Of a stretch of DNA of 64,000 nt, positions 13,801 through 24,404 are shown piece by piece (position 1 is the stretch's first letter; each line of letters starts with the position of its first letter). Below the pieces are notes generated by a model, which ran no database searches, was not told the DNA's origin, and saw only the letters and a list, made by a program, of their open reading frames with translations. The DNA is from Flaccisagitta enflata (taxonomy: Eukaryota; Chaetognatha; Sagittoidea; Aphragmophora). The stretch lies in assembly GCA_965153355.1 (NCBI GenBank), contig OZ231128.1, positions 31,496,001 through 31,560,000 of the forward strand. The letters run 5' to 3'. A program made the position numbers and the translations under genes.

Positions 13801-16800
13801 TTCTCGGCTTTGTATCCCTCCAGGGACTTTTGCGCACCTGTATGAACAATTGCAACAAATATAAGATTGAGGTCTAATTGGTCTTTGAATTCACACGTTT
13901 TCATATGGTCCTGACCACCAACCTTCGATGAGATCAACGGCGGACCCAGCTTTGCCATCTTTGCCAGCTTTGCCCATAATGACATTTTCAATGCAGCCTC
14001 GAAAGTTCTCTTGCACGAGAATGCCACGTTGGTTGGGGTTCTTCACGCCTCCGATGGAGATGGAGTCGTCGATATCGAGGACGGTAAATGGACCCTTGGA
14101 AACGCCGGTGACTCGAAGGCGATCCACCGTCACGGAAATATTCTTCGATTCTCGGTCGATGACAACGTCGTGCCATTGGTTGTCGTCAAGAAGAGAACCG
14201 CAAACCACTGAGGGGGAAGGAGAATTAAAAGATGTACACGTGTCGAGGAATATGTATATATGATCTTAGGGATGGGAGTGGATGTGGTGGCAAATGATGA
14301 AAGGGCAAGATCCAGCCCAGTGATGTAAATAACAACCAACGTAAGATGGGTAGGATTCACGGTATACAAATGCATGGTTGTTTGAAGTCTTTTATATTTA
14401 AGTTTTTTTTAATATTCAAAATTTTCAGATTCACTTATAAACTGATTAACATAGCCATTCTTTTACCAGTTGTAGACCCATCTTGATCAGGGGTGGAACC
14501 TAAATCCAGGCTGACCACAACGCTGCCATCCTTGATTTGGACGGCCAGATAATCACCGCGACTGTTCCACAGATTAGTGGCGTAAAACAGAAGGCCCTGT
14601 ACGAGATTTGATAAAACATATCAACATTGAAACGTATTTTGTTGGATACGCAAATCTGCATTATTTCTCATTCCGCAGAAGTTACAAAAAGCACATGACA
14701 ACCGAGCGGCATTTATAGACGCCACTGCAATGTGGACCAAGTACTCACTTGAGGGCGGATGGTACGGAATCGAAGGCGAAGATGGTTCCGTTCATCCTTA
14801 ATCTTCAGTTCGTCTGATGTGATTTCGCGAGTGATGTAATTCACGCCTGATGAAAAGGAAAGATTATAAAAGAATGTCAAACTTGCCTTGTGAGAAGAAT
14901 TTAGGGAAAAGGCAATGCATGTAAAATCCAACGTCATCTAGTAGATACCGGTGAAACTGGCGGTGTATGCGTGGAAAATACAGCCTTTGATTTCCACTCT
15001 CATGGAAATGTGATGATTCCAACGGATTGGATTGATACGGATCCGAGAGGCGATGATTGGATCCTCCAATTCGTTTTCCTGCATTAACAAAGAAATTTAA
15101 CAAATTAAGATATGAAAACACAAAAGCTGTGCATCAGTTTGACCCGCCGGTCAGTCGGTCGCTATCTACGACGTGGGTTGATTGGTACGTCGGCGGTTAT
15201 ACGCACCTTGACGGTATCGGAATCTATGTTGCCGAGGAAGCTCTTGGTCTCACCATCGGCAGTTCGAACTGGTTTCCAAGAACTGCCAGTTTCGTCAGTG
15301 TCATCTGAAAAAGAACATGAAACCCATGAGCAGAGTTGCCTAATCTGCTTAGCTGCCGCGTAGCATGAAAAATACAGCAAAAGTTGCCGCACTTTTTAAA
15401 TTTACATCTAGGCTATGGATTAGGGTGGTCCGGAATTGGATTAAATTTCATACATTGATATACTTGAGCCCTTTGCACAAATGTCCAATAGAAGAAGGAT
15501 TTCTCACAAGCTGGGGTGTGAAATCAAACAAGAAACCTTGTCGGCATAACTACTATTTTCCAAAAAAAAATCTTCCAGCATATTTTGAATAATTACTCTT
15601 CAACGATTCATCCAATTGAATCAAATTGAAGCCCTTCAAATTTCCGAGTTAGTCGTGCAAACCGCATCCCTCTAACCTAATTGGTTTAGAAGTTATCTTA
15701 CTTAAAGTAAAAAGACTTCCTCTGGCAGAATTCTTGATTTGACTTCTTTTATGGTAGTTGTTTATTTTCAAACAATCATAACTCATTTGTTTTTTGATGA
15801 ATCAACAAAAAATTGGTGACCAAAATGTAGAGTTTTTCAATGGGCATCTTTTCCTTTTTTACACCAACAAAATTGGTTCAGCCGTTTAAAAGTTACGGAC
15901 AATCAAAGATTGAAAAGGGAAAAAATATGTGAGCGCTCAAAATGCATGGAATACTATCACTCTAAAAGTGCCTTGAGAGGCCCTAAAAATCACTTCCCCG
16001 GCAAATGGCGGCCAAAATTAGGTAAAGATAAGCTCACATTAAAAATTGATTACTTGGCAATAAAATGATATAGGTTTTTTAGTTGTTGAATAAAATAAAT
16101 TCGGAGGTTGGAAGATTTTTTTTTAGAAGATAGTATAGGGTTGCTATGGAGATCTTTTTATTGCCATAAGAAGCCTATAGTTTTGCCGATATAGTCTATT
16201 CTTCAAATTCAGACCTCTACTTGTTGGAAAACCTTCTTTTTTGGTACATTTATGCAAAGAACTAGAGTATATCATTTTTTGAAATTTGACCCTATTTCGT
16301 GACCACCCTACTGTGGATCATGTGTAGGACTGCACCCCTCCATTCTGGGTGGTGTTTGATGACTACCTAAAAGCAACTACCTTGGAAACGTGCGGGTGGT
16401 AAGGGGCAGTGATGAAGGAGCCACAGGTGCACTTAGGCAGAAGTGATACAGACTGAAAACAGAACATAATTGTTTAAAAGTTTCAACTTGACAGTCAAGT
16501 TTAAGCAACTATGGGCTGACACAGAGGCATGGAGCAGCGTAACTTGGAAGTTACGCAATGTTTAAAGGATGACTGAGACCGTCAGCGTCTTAGCGACCAC
16601 CTCGATGGCGTACTTCGACGTATTGACACGCAAAACCGAAACATTCCGCTTGAATTTTTATATTTTTTCTTCTTATATATCCTTTCAAACAAAACTCAAA
16701 ATATTTGAAAGTAAAGAGATTTTAGAATTAAATCAGTCATACTTGCTTTTTTCGTTGTCATGAGGCGTTTTATCACCATTAGAATAAATATTGATTTGAT

Positions 16801-17614
16801 GATGAGAAAGTACTTTTTTCTTGTAAAAGAATGTTTATTGGTTTGCATAAAACGAAAAACTGAAATATGCAAATTAGGATAAGATCCACGGAAAACAAGG
16901 TGAAGGTAATACCTGCGAAAAATTCATCAAATTTACACATTGGCCGATCTTTCTTTGTTTGTTTGTTTGTTTATTTCTTTGCTTACTTTCTCTTCTTTTC
17001 ACTGCCCTGGGCCAACCATATATGCCGCACTTTGGTACTCACCTGCTGCGTAACATTGCTACCATGGCGTACACAGAATCGGCACCTCTGCCCATGAGAG
17101 TGATAACACTAACACTACCGATTAGCTGACTAGAAAAAATCTTTCCATGAAGAAATAGACGAGACTATCCATGGTTTCGCTAAGAATATATATCAGGGCT
17201 GAAACCATAAACATTTCAATTAGCGATAGACCACCTACCCGAGTAGTCGACTCTGTACTCCTGCACCCACTCGTTGCCGCGGTCTCGACCTTGGGTGAGT
17301 ATGTGGGTAATATAGCGCGGACCACCCAACCGGATCTCGAGATATTGAAAGAAGTTGTTGTCGTTGGAAGTCCAAGCGTTTTTCCCGTGCAGTCTAGCGT
17401 TGGAAGCCTTCCGTTGCGAATTGGCGTAAGACGTAGCCGTAATGGCGCTGTCAGGAATACTGCCATTTTGGACGCCAAGCGCCTGGACTTCGCGACAAAC
17501 GTCTTTCACAGCGCCGGGAGAGGCGACAGACACGAGGCAACATAGGAGGAATGATAAAATCACGAAACGGGAAAACGAAAGGTCATAACACAAATTTTGT
17601 CGTGGGTCCAGCAT
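3149..17614 (-). CDS. Nrx-IV: Neurexin IV / contactin-associated protein (Caspr-like), complete 23-exon gene
   Basis: Type I membrane cell-adhesion receptor of septate/paranodal junctions. It encodes 1,374 residues over 23 exons; every junction is GT-AG and the phases agree throughout (total 4,125 nt). Seen in order: signal peptide, discoidin (F5/8C) domain, LamG1, LamG2, EGF, partial fibrinogen-like region, LamG3, EGF2, LamG4, stalk, one TM segment and a short cytoplasmic tail. This is the canonical architecture and length of the Drosophila Nrx-IV/vertebrate CNTNAP family (about 1,280-1,380 residues). The tail has a juxtamembrane [13 protein letters not shown] segment, expected to bind protein 4.1/Coracle, and ends EYYI, a likely PDZ-binding terminus. 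The start is the ATG at 17614, followed by a hydrophobic stretch. Exons are listed in the five segment entries. Introns hold a 24-bp minisatellite, TG/GTGA arrays and several transposons. The family call is secure; exon edges are hand-derived. Confidence 0.95.
3950..5415. repeat. 24-bp minisatellite (CAATCTTCCAATCTCCCATT + CCCT) in Nrx-IV intron
   Basis: About 55-60 head-to-tail 24-bp units, most identical from 4019 to 4545, with a CTCCTTC variant block (4750-4880) and degenerate flanks. Because 24 is divisible by 3 it gives long open frames on both strands, which are not genes. The pyrimidines are all on the plus strand. Confidence 0.95.
6806..8343 (-). CDS. Nrx-IV: Nrx-IV exons 16-18: LamG3 and EGF2
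   Basis: Exons 8159-8343, 7275-7469 and 6806-7086, residues 846-1065. LamG3: [60 protein letters not shown], then [18 protein letters not shown]2 in exon 18 reads [18 protein letters not shown] and ends at FWCDC. Intron 16 (7470-8158) is largely TG and GTGA microsatellite. A second, diverged copy of the exon 16 start lies upstream at 8664-8714 (separate entry). Confidence 0.94.
7528..7990. repeat. TG and GTGA microsatellites in Nrx-IV intron 16
   Basis: TG-rich variant repeats (7528-7830) pass into a near-pure GTGA tetranucleotide array (7829-7975) between exons 16 and 17. Confidence 0.95.
8664..8714 (-). pseudogene. Duplicated 5' part of Nrx-IV exon 16
   Basis: About 51 nt in the intron upstream of exon 16 that match that exon's start, with roughly nine or ten differences. 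They encode [15 protein letters not shown] against [15 protein letters not shown]. The copy keeps an AG acceptor (CAATTTAG) in the same phase, but homology stops after about 17 codons and no LamG continuation or obvious donor follows. Likely a remnant of tandem exon duplication, or a cryptic exon. Confidence 0.6.
8900..9125. repeat. Dispersed repeat with poly-C start and TATACACCCCTG end (copy 1)
   Basis: Starts with a C10 run and GGATGGGG, continues through an A/G-rich section and TTTTGGCAATAATAAAGGAT, and ends TATACACCCCTG. It shares start, middle and end with 34948-35235. Confidence 0.55.
9990..11931 (-). CDS. Nrx-IV: Nrx-IV exons 11-15: EGF1 and fibrinogen-like region
   Basis: Exons 11759-11931, 10974-11078, 10628-10827, 10235-10455 and 9990-10145, residues 561-845. 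Exon 11 is one EGF module ([12 protein letters not shown], then [14 protein letters not shown]). Exons 12-15 make the degenerate fibrinogen-like region typical of Nrx-[74 protein letters not shown]. The cysteine-rich WG...CxC block matches CNTNAP in order and spacing. Two hairpin-family transposons lie in the intron between exons 11 and 12. Confidence 0.94.
11265..11481 (-). mobile_element. Hairpin-family element (hairpin deleted) in Nrx-IV intron
   Basis: Right end TTTTTAGTTGC runs straight into TTTGTCC, so the terminal hairpin has been lost. A GGTTGGTCGG core follows, then CCTGCCCACCCGCACGCGAC and the left end (GTGTATCCGGCCTTGTT, i.e. AACAAGGCC on the minus strand). Confidence 0.65.
11550..11701 (-). 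mobile_element. Hairpin-family element, degenerate, in Nrx-IV intron
   Basis: A decayed hairpin (TGCGTGCTACGTGATT) is followed by CCCCGCTTTGTCGGTCC, a short GGTTGGTCAC core, CCCACCCGCACGTGACTGGG and the ATCCAGCCTTGT left end. It lies directly beside the previous element. Confidence 0.55.
12563..14846 (-). CDS. Nrx-IV: Nrx-IV exons 4-10: LamG1 and LamG2
   Basis: Exons 14749-14846, 14467-14596, 13923-14207 (LamG1) and 13666-13837, 12978-13182, 12783-12849, 12563-12682 (LamG2), residues 202-560. LamG1 runs from VNYITREI through [19 protein letters not shown] and [19 protein letters not shown] to [10 protein letters not shown]. LamG2 runs from [13 protein letters not shown] through [10 protein letters not shown] and [18 protein letters not shown] to [12 protein letters not shown]. 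These are standard laminin-G signatures with the C-terminal G-x-x-x-C-I/M-x-x-h motif. [11 protein letters not shown] spacer follows the LamG1 cysteine. A 370-bp MITE sits in the intron between exons 7 and 8, only about 18 bp from the exon 8 acceptor. Confidence 0.94.
13201..13570. mobile_element. TIR MITE, TA-CAGTGGGG ends, in Nrx-IV intron 7
   Basis: Terminal inverted repeats of about 45 bp beginning TACAGTGGGGTTC and differing at about two positions. The interior shares TTGCTAGG, AGAACATACTGTGGGG and AAGTTGTAGCAAATTT with the 0.2- and 46.1-kb elements. The palindromic interior is largely lost on one side. Confidence 0.8.
14949..17614 (-). CDS. Nrx-IV: Nrx-IV exons 1-3: signal peptide and discoidin domain
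   Basis: Exons 17239-17614, 15207-15304 and 14949-15078 (minus), residues 1-201. After the signal peptide (hydrophobic [16 protein letters not shown]) the discoidin domain begins near Cys40 ([13 protein letters not shown]). It continues through [18 protein letters not shown] and GSSWKPV and closes with [13 protein letters not shown] and the terminal EIKGC cysteine. Exon 1 ends in phase 1, and the two bases opening exon 2 complete an Asp codon ([10 protein letters not shown]). Intron 1 (15305-17238) contains an 890-bp TAGGGTGGTC-ended element. Confidence 0.94.
15421..16310. mobile_element. 890-bp element with TAGGGTGGTC inverted ends in Nrx-IV intron 1
   Basis: Starts TAGGGTGGTC and ends GACCACCCTA. 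No open frame. An interior stretch (CCAAAATGTAGAGTTTTTCA) recurs at 58823, showing a dispersed family. Confidence 0.65.
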
Positions 17615-18689
17615 TGTTTCTTTTTATGATGCCAGGGTTTTTGTTCATTAACTTTCAAGCGCGTACAGTTCCTCCACCACTAAGAGATCTTTTGTCGTCG
17701 GTTTTATCGTTGCAGCATGATCGATGTAAAAAGTAGCATCATACAAACTTTCTGTAAACGAAATTGAAGATGGTAGCGACAGAAAATTCTTGAACCCATT
17801 ATGCTAAAGGGCTATAAATACGCTCCACAAACGCCGATCTAATCGCGATTTCTCCCTTTAGAACTCCAACGTGCTACGCGCAAACTACCGATTACAGACT
17901 ACGAACTTTTTCACCCATCTTCATTTACCCCCCCCCCCCTCATCCATAGAGAGTATCGAAAGGATGAATGCGAAAAACAACTGACGAAGTTAAGGATTGA
18001 GCTGCTTGAAAATCAAATTACATCCCAGGTAATATGTTTTCTGCCAAGGGCGAAGGTCGCATAATCAAAATGAATGACTGAGGAATTAAAAATCATGCAT
18101 AAAAGTTTATTTTCTCTTCTTCCGACTAGATGATGACCAACAACTACAACTACTAATCGCGCGTAAGTTATCAAAGAATATTTGTCACGTCGCTTCTACC
18201 GTAAAAGTCATGCGAAAAAATGGGAAATTCTGGAAAGAAACATGTATCGAGATATATCATTTGTTACAAAGCTTGAATACTTTTTCAGGCACCATTATTG
18301 CGCGTCCCACTATTTTTCTCGAAAAAAAAAACAGACATACGTATTCTGAAAGTTAAACTGATATCATATTTCACGGCGATCGAGTTCCAGGAATGGTGAT
18401 GCAAAAGTAGGCGATCCTTTATATTTGCGATATTGAGATCTCCAGAAGATACATACAAGAACACAAAGGGAAAACTTCTGTCCGAAGAGGAAACCTAAAT
18501 GAATTGGAAGGCATCTCGCTAGCCAAACAAGAACACTCGAAGCGAGAGATTACGAGAAAAAATCCGTTGGATACTGGAAAATTGAGTAGTTTGTTTTCTT
18601 TCGCGCAGAAAAAAGAAACTCAAATCAGGCACTTATGAAATTGAGAAATAGCAACAAGATTCCACTACAAATTTGCAGTTTTTCTCAGT
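17615..18689. promoter_or_regulatory. Spacer: calnexin 3'UTR and Nrx-IV promoter region
   Basis: No exon seen. On the minus strand a TATTTATAG box-like sequence (17812-17820) lies about 200 bp before the Nrx-IV ATG and could be a core promoter. This is position and base composition only. Confidence 0.35.
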
Positions 18690-21600
18690 TCAACCGTCCA
18701 AAGCGCTTTTTTTTGGCTTTTCTCCGTCGAGCGCAGCCGTGCTGGCGTCGCCGCTTCCGCCGACGTCAGCCGTCTCCGCGTCGCCGCTTTCGCCGACGTC
18801 AGCCGCCTCAGCGTCGCCGCTCGGCACCTCTTCCACCTCGTCCTCATCCGACGAGATGATGTCTTCGTCTTGGCCCTCGCCCTCGGGAGGCGATTGGTCT
18901 CCTTCCACCTCATCTTCGACGACGTCTTGGGTTGGCTCGTCGGTTTTCTTCCGTCTGGCGGCGTCAGCGGCGGAATCGTCCTCTTCCGGGTCGGAGCCGC
19001 GACAGCAGAGGAGGTAGATGACGATGACGGGAAGCAGAGCCACGATGACGTAGACCACCCACATGACGGGATTCTCGTTGGCGATACGCAGCAAAGCCCC
19101 AAATGCAGACTCGCCCGATGGAGATGCCGCCGCTTCCAAAGAAGACTTCAAATCCCAAGTCTCGGCCGTAAATCTGAGGGAAGGAAGATCAGCGTTGTAA
19201 GAAAGAAAGACAGGAAGATGGGCAGATCGGAAGTTGAGAAGAAAGGCAAATGGAGGATCTAGGCAGATAGATAGATAGGCAGAAAGATAGATAGGCAGAT
19301 AGAAAGATGGGCAGATAGAAAGATGGGCAGATAGAAAGATGGGCAGATAGAAAGATGGGCAGATAGAAAGATGGGCAGATAGAAAGATGGGCAGATAGAA
19401 AGATGGGCAGATAGAAAGATGGGCAGATAGAAAGATGGGCAGATAGAAAGATGGGCAGATAGAAAGATGGGCAGATAGAAAGATGGGCAGATAGAAAGAT
19501 GGGCAGATAGAAAGATGGGCAGATAGAAAGATGGGCAGATAGAAAGATGGGCAGATAGAAAGATGGGCAGATAGAAAGATGGGCAGATAGAGAGATGGGC
19601 AGATAGAGAGATGGGCAGATAGAGAGATGGGCAGATAGAGAGATGGGCAGATAGAGAGATGGGCAGATAGAGAGATGGGCAGATAGAGAGATGGGCAGAT
19701 AGAGAGATGGGCAGATAGAGAGATGGGCAGATAGAGAGATGGGCAGATAGAGAGATGGGCAGATAGAGAGATGGGTAGATAGAGAGATGGGCAGATAGAA
19801 AGATGGGTAGATAGAGAGATGGGCAGATAGAAAGATGGGCAGATAGAAAGATGGGCAGATAGAAAGATGGGCAGATAGAAAGATGGGCAGATAGAAAGAT
19901 GGGCAGATAGAAAGATGGGCAGATAGAAAGATGGGCAGATAGAAAGATGGGCAGATAGAAAGATGGGCAGATAGAAAGATGGGCAGATAGAAAAATGGGC
20001 AGATAGAAAGATGGGCAGATAGAAAAATGGGCAGATAGAAAGATGGGCATATAGAAAGATGGGCAGATAGCAAGATGGGCAGATAGCAAGATGGGCAGAT
20101 AGCAAGATGGGCAGATAGCCAGATGGGCAGATAGCCAGATGGGCAGATAGCCAGATGGGCAGATAGCCAGATGGGCAGATAGCCAGATGGGCAGATAGCC
20201 AGATGGGCAGATAGCCAGATGGGCAGATAGCCAGATGGGCAGATAGCCAGATGGGCAGATAGCAAGATGGGCAGATAGCAAGATGGGCAGATAGCAAGAT
20301 GGGCAGATAGAAAGATGGGCAGATAGCAAGATGGGCAGATAGAAGGATGGGCAGATAGAAGGATGGGCAGATAGAAAGATGGGCAGATGGAAAGGTAGAA
20401 AGATAGGCAGAAATATAGGCAGATAAAAAGAGGCAGATGGAAAGATAGGCAGATGTGAGGATAAATACAAAGTAACATGAGCAAGATATACTTGTCGACG
20501 GAGGCGACGTCTTCGGCGAGAATGAAATTGTCAAAGACGACATTTTCACTCATAGTCCAGAGTTCGAGTCCAATAGCGCCAATGGGCGTAAGTCGTTCCA
20601 CAGGATTCGGCTCCTCGAAGTAATCCGGGTTTTTGATCTTTCGCGGCTTCCAAATGCCCTATAAACATCCGAAAGAGTAACTTTCAATTCAAACTTCTAA
20701 CTTTATACAGATCCAGGCACATCCATTCAAATCTGAGAAAGTTGGCTTCAAACGCAAATCTGGTCAAAAGAGGTCTTTTTCTGGAGCCAACTGAGCTAAT
20801 TGACTCATGCACCTTTTCAACCGACCTTGTACGCTGGATTAGCGATCATAGGCGCTCTCCATTTGCCTTTAAAGGCGGGGTTGTCGATTGTGGGCTTGGT
20901 CCAGGGTCCACAACCAGGAGCATCCTTGCAAGCGGGATTTTCCAGCAGCGGCGCCTCCCAATCCCCGTCCATTTCGTCATCCCAATCCACGGGCTTTTCT
21001 GAAGTTGGATCCGGAATCATCGTTTCTTCATCTTCTAGCCATCCTGCATTGTAGAGAATCGATGAAAATGTGTGAGTGGCGAAGAGCGAGACAAAATCAA
21101 ATCGATGGTCCAGTTTGTAACAATTTTTAAGCCTGTATTCAGGTCAGTTTCTTTCTTTTGAAAGAAATGACAAATCAGAAATCAGTTAATAAAACAAGAA
21201 CTCCCACCTTCGGGCATGACGGCGTCCTCATCGACGATCTTCGCAGGCGCATCTTCGTCCCAGTCTTCGGGTTTCGTGGCTTCCGGATCTTCGATCTTTT
21301 CCCGCTCATCCCAATCGGCCGGTTTCGAGTCCTCAGGATCGTCGATCATCTCTTCCGGAACAATGGCCGGCTCCATGTCTTGGAGCAGGTGACCCCTGTG
21401 AGGAAAAGGTATATGGTTAACTGGGATACGATTACATTGATTACGTAGTTACTCGGATACGATTAGTTACTGGGATACGATTACTTTGATTACGTAGTTA
21501 CTCTTCTCCAAGTGCTTTTAGTGTTCAGTTAAAAAAAAGTTCGGTTAAGATGAAAAAAGTTCAGTTGAAAAAAGTGTGCACCTTCCTTCCTCATCCACAC

Positions 21601-22424
21601 CCCCTCCCCACGAAAAAGGTACCTCTAAGAGCAGGTCAAAATACATTCATAGATGCTAATCAGTCCACGATTTTAAGCTGGTGGTGTTTTTTAACAACTC
21701 ACTTTTTCAACACTTCTTTATCGACGCTAATTTCGAAGGAGGAATCGGGATGAATGACGAGACGATAGAGCCTTGTCTTGCCAACTTCAAAGTGCTTGCT
21801 GCCGAAGTCGCTGGGCTTCCTGGCGTGTTTCTCCTCGATGGCGTCATTGACAGGGTGAACATGTCGAAGGATGAAATGGAGTTTTTCCTCGGTGCCGCAC
21901 CGATCAGGTCCGAACATAATGGAATAAGGCGTTTTGTCGTGGAACTTGGAGAAGTCGGTATCGGCGCCGGCGGAGAGCAGCTTCACGTAGGCGCCGCCGC
22001 ACGTCATCTCCGCTTGGAATTTGACCTCATACTGAAAGACGAGCGGTTTTCCGTCGGAAGGCTGAAAGGGTTTCTCCAGCTTTGCGGCGATGGCGTGATG
22101 CTTCGCCTTATCGCGCATGATCAATGCTAGATCCCCTTCGATCGCTTCAGCCTCTGGCGCGGCCACCTCCCATCGTCCATCATATTTTGCCAAGTCCGCA
22201 TCAACTCCGTCTTTGGACGCGGCCGAAGGGACAAACCGTTTTAATGCGTCTGCCGACGAAAACGGCTCGGCGAACACCACCCCAGGGCCGTTGAGGGCGG
22301 GCTCCGAGTAAGTGGGCTTTTGTGTTTGAGGAGGTGAGTCATCGGCTGACGCGTAACGTGCGAGCGCCAGAATTATCACGAAAAAGTTGAGTAGTGGTCT
22401 AACATTCTGCGTTAACGACGTCAT
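18690..22424 (-). CDS. CANX: Calnexin (ER membrane lectin chaperone), complete, 5 exons
   Basis: ER type I membrane lectin that retains monoglucosylated glycoproteins for folding. Exons 21703-22424, 21208-21395, 20826-21043, 20492-20658 and 18690-19173; phases agree and give 592 residues. Seen: signal peptide ([17 protein letters not shown]); globular lectin domain with [10 protein letters not shown] and [11 protein letters not shown] (sugar- and Ca-binding core); P-domain arm with type 1 repeats ([33 protein letters not shown]) and type 2 repeats ([39 protein letters not shown]); the [12 protein letters not shown] return strand; a TM helix ([17 protein letters not shown]); and an acidic Ser/Glu-rich cytosolic tail. 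The tail ends KPKKSALDG rather than a clean basic RKPRRE/KKxx signal, so ER retention may rely on internal basic residues. Start: ATG at 22424 directly before the signal peptide. Confidence 0.96.
19257..20400. repeat. 16-bp minisatellite (AGATGGGCAGATAGAA) filling calnexin intron 4
   Basis: About 68 units. Variants are clustered in blocks: AGAAAG units, then AGAGAG units (19590-19790), AGAAAG again, AGCAAG, nine AGCCAG units (20115-20260), then AGCAAG. Since 16 is not a multiple of 3 and the unit lacks stops on the minus strand, every minus frame stays open. Confidence 0.96.
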
Positions 22425-22620
22425 CTCTACGACTTTAGCAAAAATGCTTAGGGTTCACCAATTCCTCCCAAAGTCCACGACTAAAACAGTGTATCACAGA
22501 CGAGAACGGTGAGTGATCGATGTATACGATGCTTTTAAAAGTGTTATATCCCTACACAAATTCGAGATCTCTCATACTGTTCTGACACCGTAAGGAGTAA
22601 AAAGAAGGCTTGCTTAAGAT
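22425..22620 (-). promoter_or_regulatory. Calnexin upstream region with ERSE-like pair
   Basis: CCAAT at 22458-22462 and CCACG at 22475-22479 are the two halves of an ER-stress response element but are separated by 12 rather than 9 nt. Weak evidence for stress control. Confidence 0.3.
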
Positions 22621-22980
22621 TACGTGTACTTACTTGATGATAAGATTTAAGAAGGCTACACTCAATAAAAATTGAACTAGACAGAATAAAGAATGTGAAC
22701 ACCCATACCGCGTCTTCGAAGATTCCAGTGGCTTAAATTCCCATGAATTTTGAAAATCGATGAAATAGGCCTGCGTGACTTGCCTCTTTTTTTCAGCGGT
22801 GGCCAAAAAAACCTGTTTTCGACCTACGCTGCGCTTAATCAAGCAGTAACCAGGACACTGAGAATCCGTATTCCATTGATTCAGCGCGGGTAAATCGCCG
22901 ATCCAGAATCCACCGGGCCCCGGATGTAATCAAGATTTAACGGCATCCGTAAGCGGGTTGGGCAACGACGAAGAGAAAAG

Positions 22981-23086
22981 CCTTTTTATCCGTAATACTT
23001 CCTTTTGTTCCTCCTCCTCATGCATTTCTCCTCCTCGTTGCGCTTATTTCCAGTAAAGTGACACTCATCCTGTGGTTTATGTCCCC

Positions 23087-23140
<54 letters not shown>

Positions 23141-23600
23141 AATTGAACCATTGCGTGAGGACTCGAGATTTGATTATTAACAATCTCTCTCGAGCGTACC
23201 GGGTTCGAATCCTGGCACATTCTCGGATTCTCGGCGTAAGTCGAGAGCTCGTGAGCAGGCCCGGTTGTAACCCAGTGAAAATCATTCAGAATTCTAGGAG
23301 AAGGAGGACTCCTTATAGGCCCCTACCTGCACACACAGCCGACCGCATAAATAAGAATGTGTGACTAACTGGGTAACTCTAGGTAACTCATCGGGCTCAA
23401 GACGAAGGTTGAGAGTTCGAGGTGTTACAGGAGGAGAATCCTAGGCGCTGGGATATCTGGGCGGAGGTCCGGAATTCTAGCATAGGAAAAAATGCCCGCT
23501 GTAATCAACAAGGTGTTTCGGTAACCCCCCGCCGTCACCAGCCCGAAGCACGTAGGAGCTCGCTCGCTGTGTATGGGTTAAAGATAAAAAAAAAAGGACT
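22981..23600. repeat. Repeat-rich stretch with CT array and tRNA B-box-like sequence
   Basis: A CT microsatellite (23089-23138) is followed by GCAAATTGAACCATTGCGTG, which recurs at 23929 after another CT run. GGTTCGAATCC (23202-23212) is a perfect pol III B box in a CCGGG/CCTGG stem, possibly tRNA-derived SINE material. No A box was identified. Confidence 0.4.
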
Positions 23601-23604
23601 GAAG

Positions 23605-23781
23605 TAAATGCTTTGCTTGGCTGTTTGATACCATAGTGTAGCTGTGTGCCTTTTGGTAATGTAAGCATAGTCGATCCCGACAATCCCGTGCACTAGCAAC
23701 CTTGAGCCGCCAGGACGTAAATCATCCTATTTTTGAGGTCTCGAATTTTGAGCTCCATTTTGAGTTACTATTTTAAACAGG

Positions 23782-23783
<2 letters not shown>
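23605..23783. repeat. Direct repeat copy A (about 180 bp)
   Basis: Matches 24403-24582 (TAAATGCTTTGCTTG through TTTTAAACAGGCA) with scattered substitutions. Confidence 0.8.
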
Positions 23784-23819
<36 letters not shown>

Positions 23820-23965
23820 CAGACACGCAACTCTATAAGAGGCTTTGTCCGTCCGTTGGTTGGTTGGTCGGTCGGTCCGTGGACACGATTCAAAAAGTGA
23901 GGAAATAATCTCTCTCTCTCTCTCTTTTGCAAATTGAACCATTGCGTGAACCGTGAAGACTAAAG

Positions 23966-24404
23966 TACACGCCGTATTTTTTATAAGAACACAGTTTTTC
24001 AAAGTGAGGCTCGGCGTTCTTATTTTTTGCTAATTTTCAGCCTCAAATGTTCTTAACCCGTTCTTATTTTTTGTAGCATGAAAGTTCTTTATCATAGTTG
24101 CTAACTAGTCATATTCAATGAAATGAATATATTTTATTCTCAGTCTTTACAATTTTTGTTAATATTAAGTCAATAAATCAAAAAAAATGTAAATGATGAA
24201 AGTAATTGGTTGAATTGTTAAGGTTAGAGGATTCTGTACAACGTTTTTTCATTGTTTCCTCAAAAAATCATGTAAAAGCGTACATTAGAATGTATTTGGA
24301 CAAAAATCTGAGCCTGGGCATATTCTTAAGATGTTCTTATTTTTTCACCATATCTGAGGCTGATGTTCTTATAAACAGTGTTCTTAGACAAAATACAGCG
24401 TGTA
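23966..24404. mobile_element. TIR element, TACACGCYGTATTTT ends
   Basis: Imperfect inverted ends (TACACGCCGTATTTTT...AAGAACAC and GTGTTCTTA...AAATACAGCGTGTA). The interior repeats GTTCTTATTTTTT several times. Abuts direct repeat copy B. Confidence 0.6.

Noticed and set aside
18690-20549. 619-codon open frame joining calnexin exon 5 to the 16-bp array
   Set aside because: The array has no stops in any minus frame; calnexin exon 4 joins exon 5 in phase only if the array is spliced out.
23202-23212. Functional tRNA gene at the perfect B box
   Set aside because: No A box, acceptor stem or cloverleaf could be folded; kept only as possible SINE residue.
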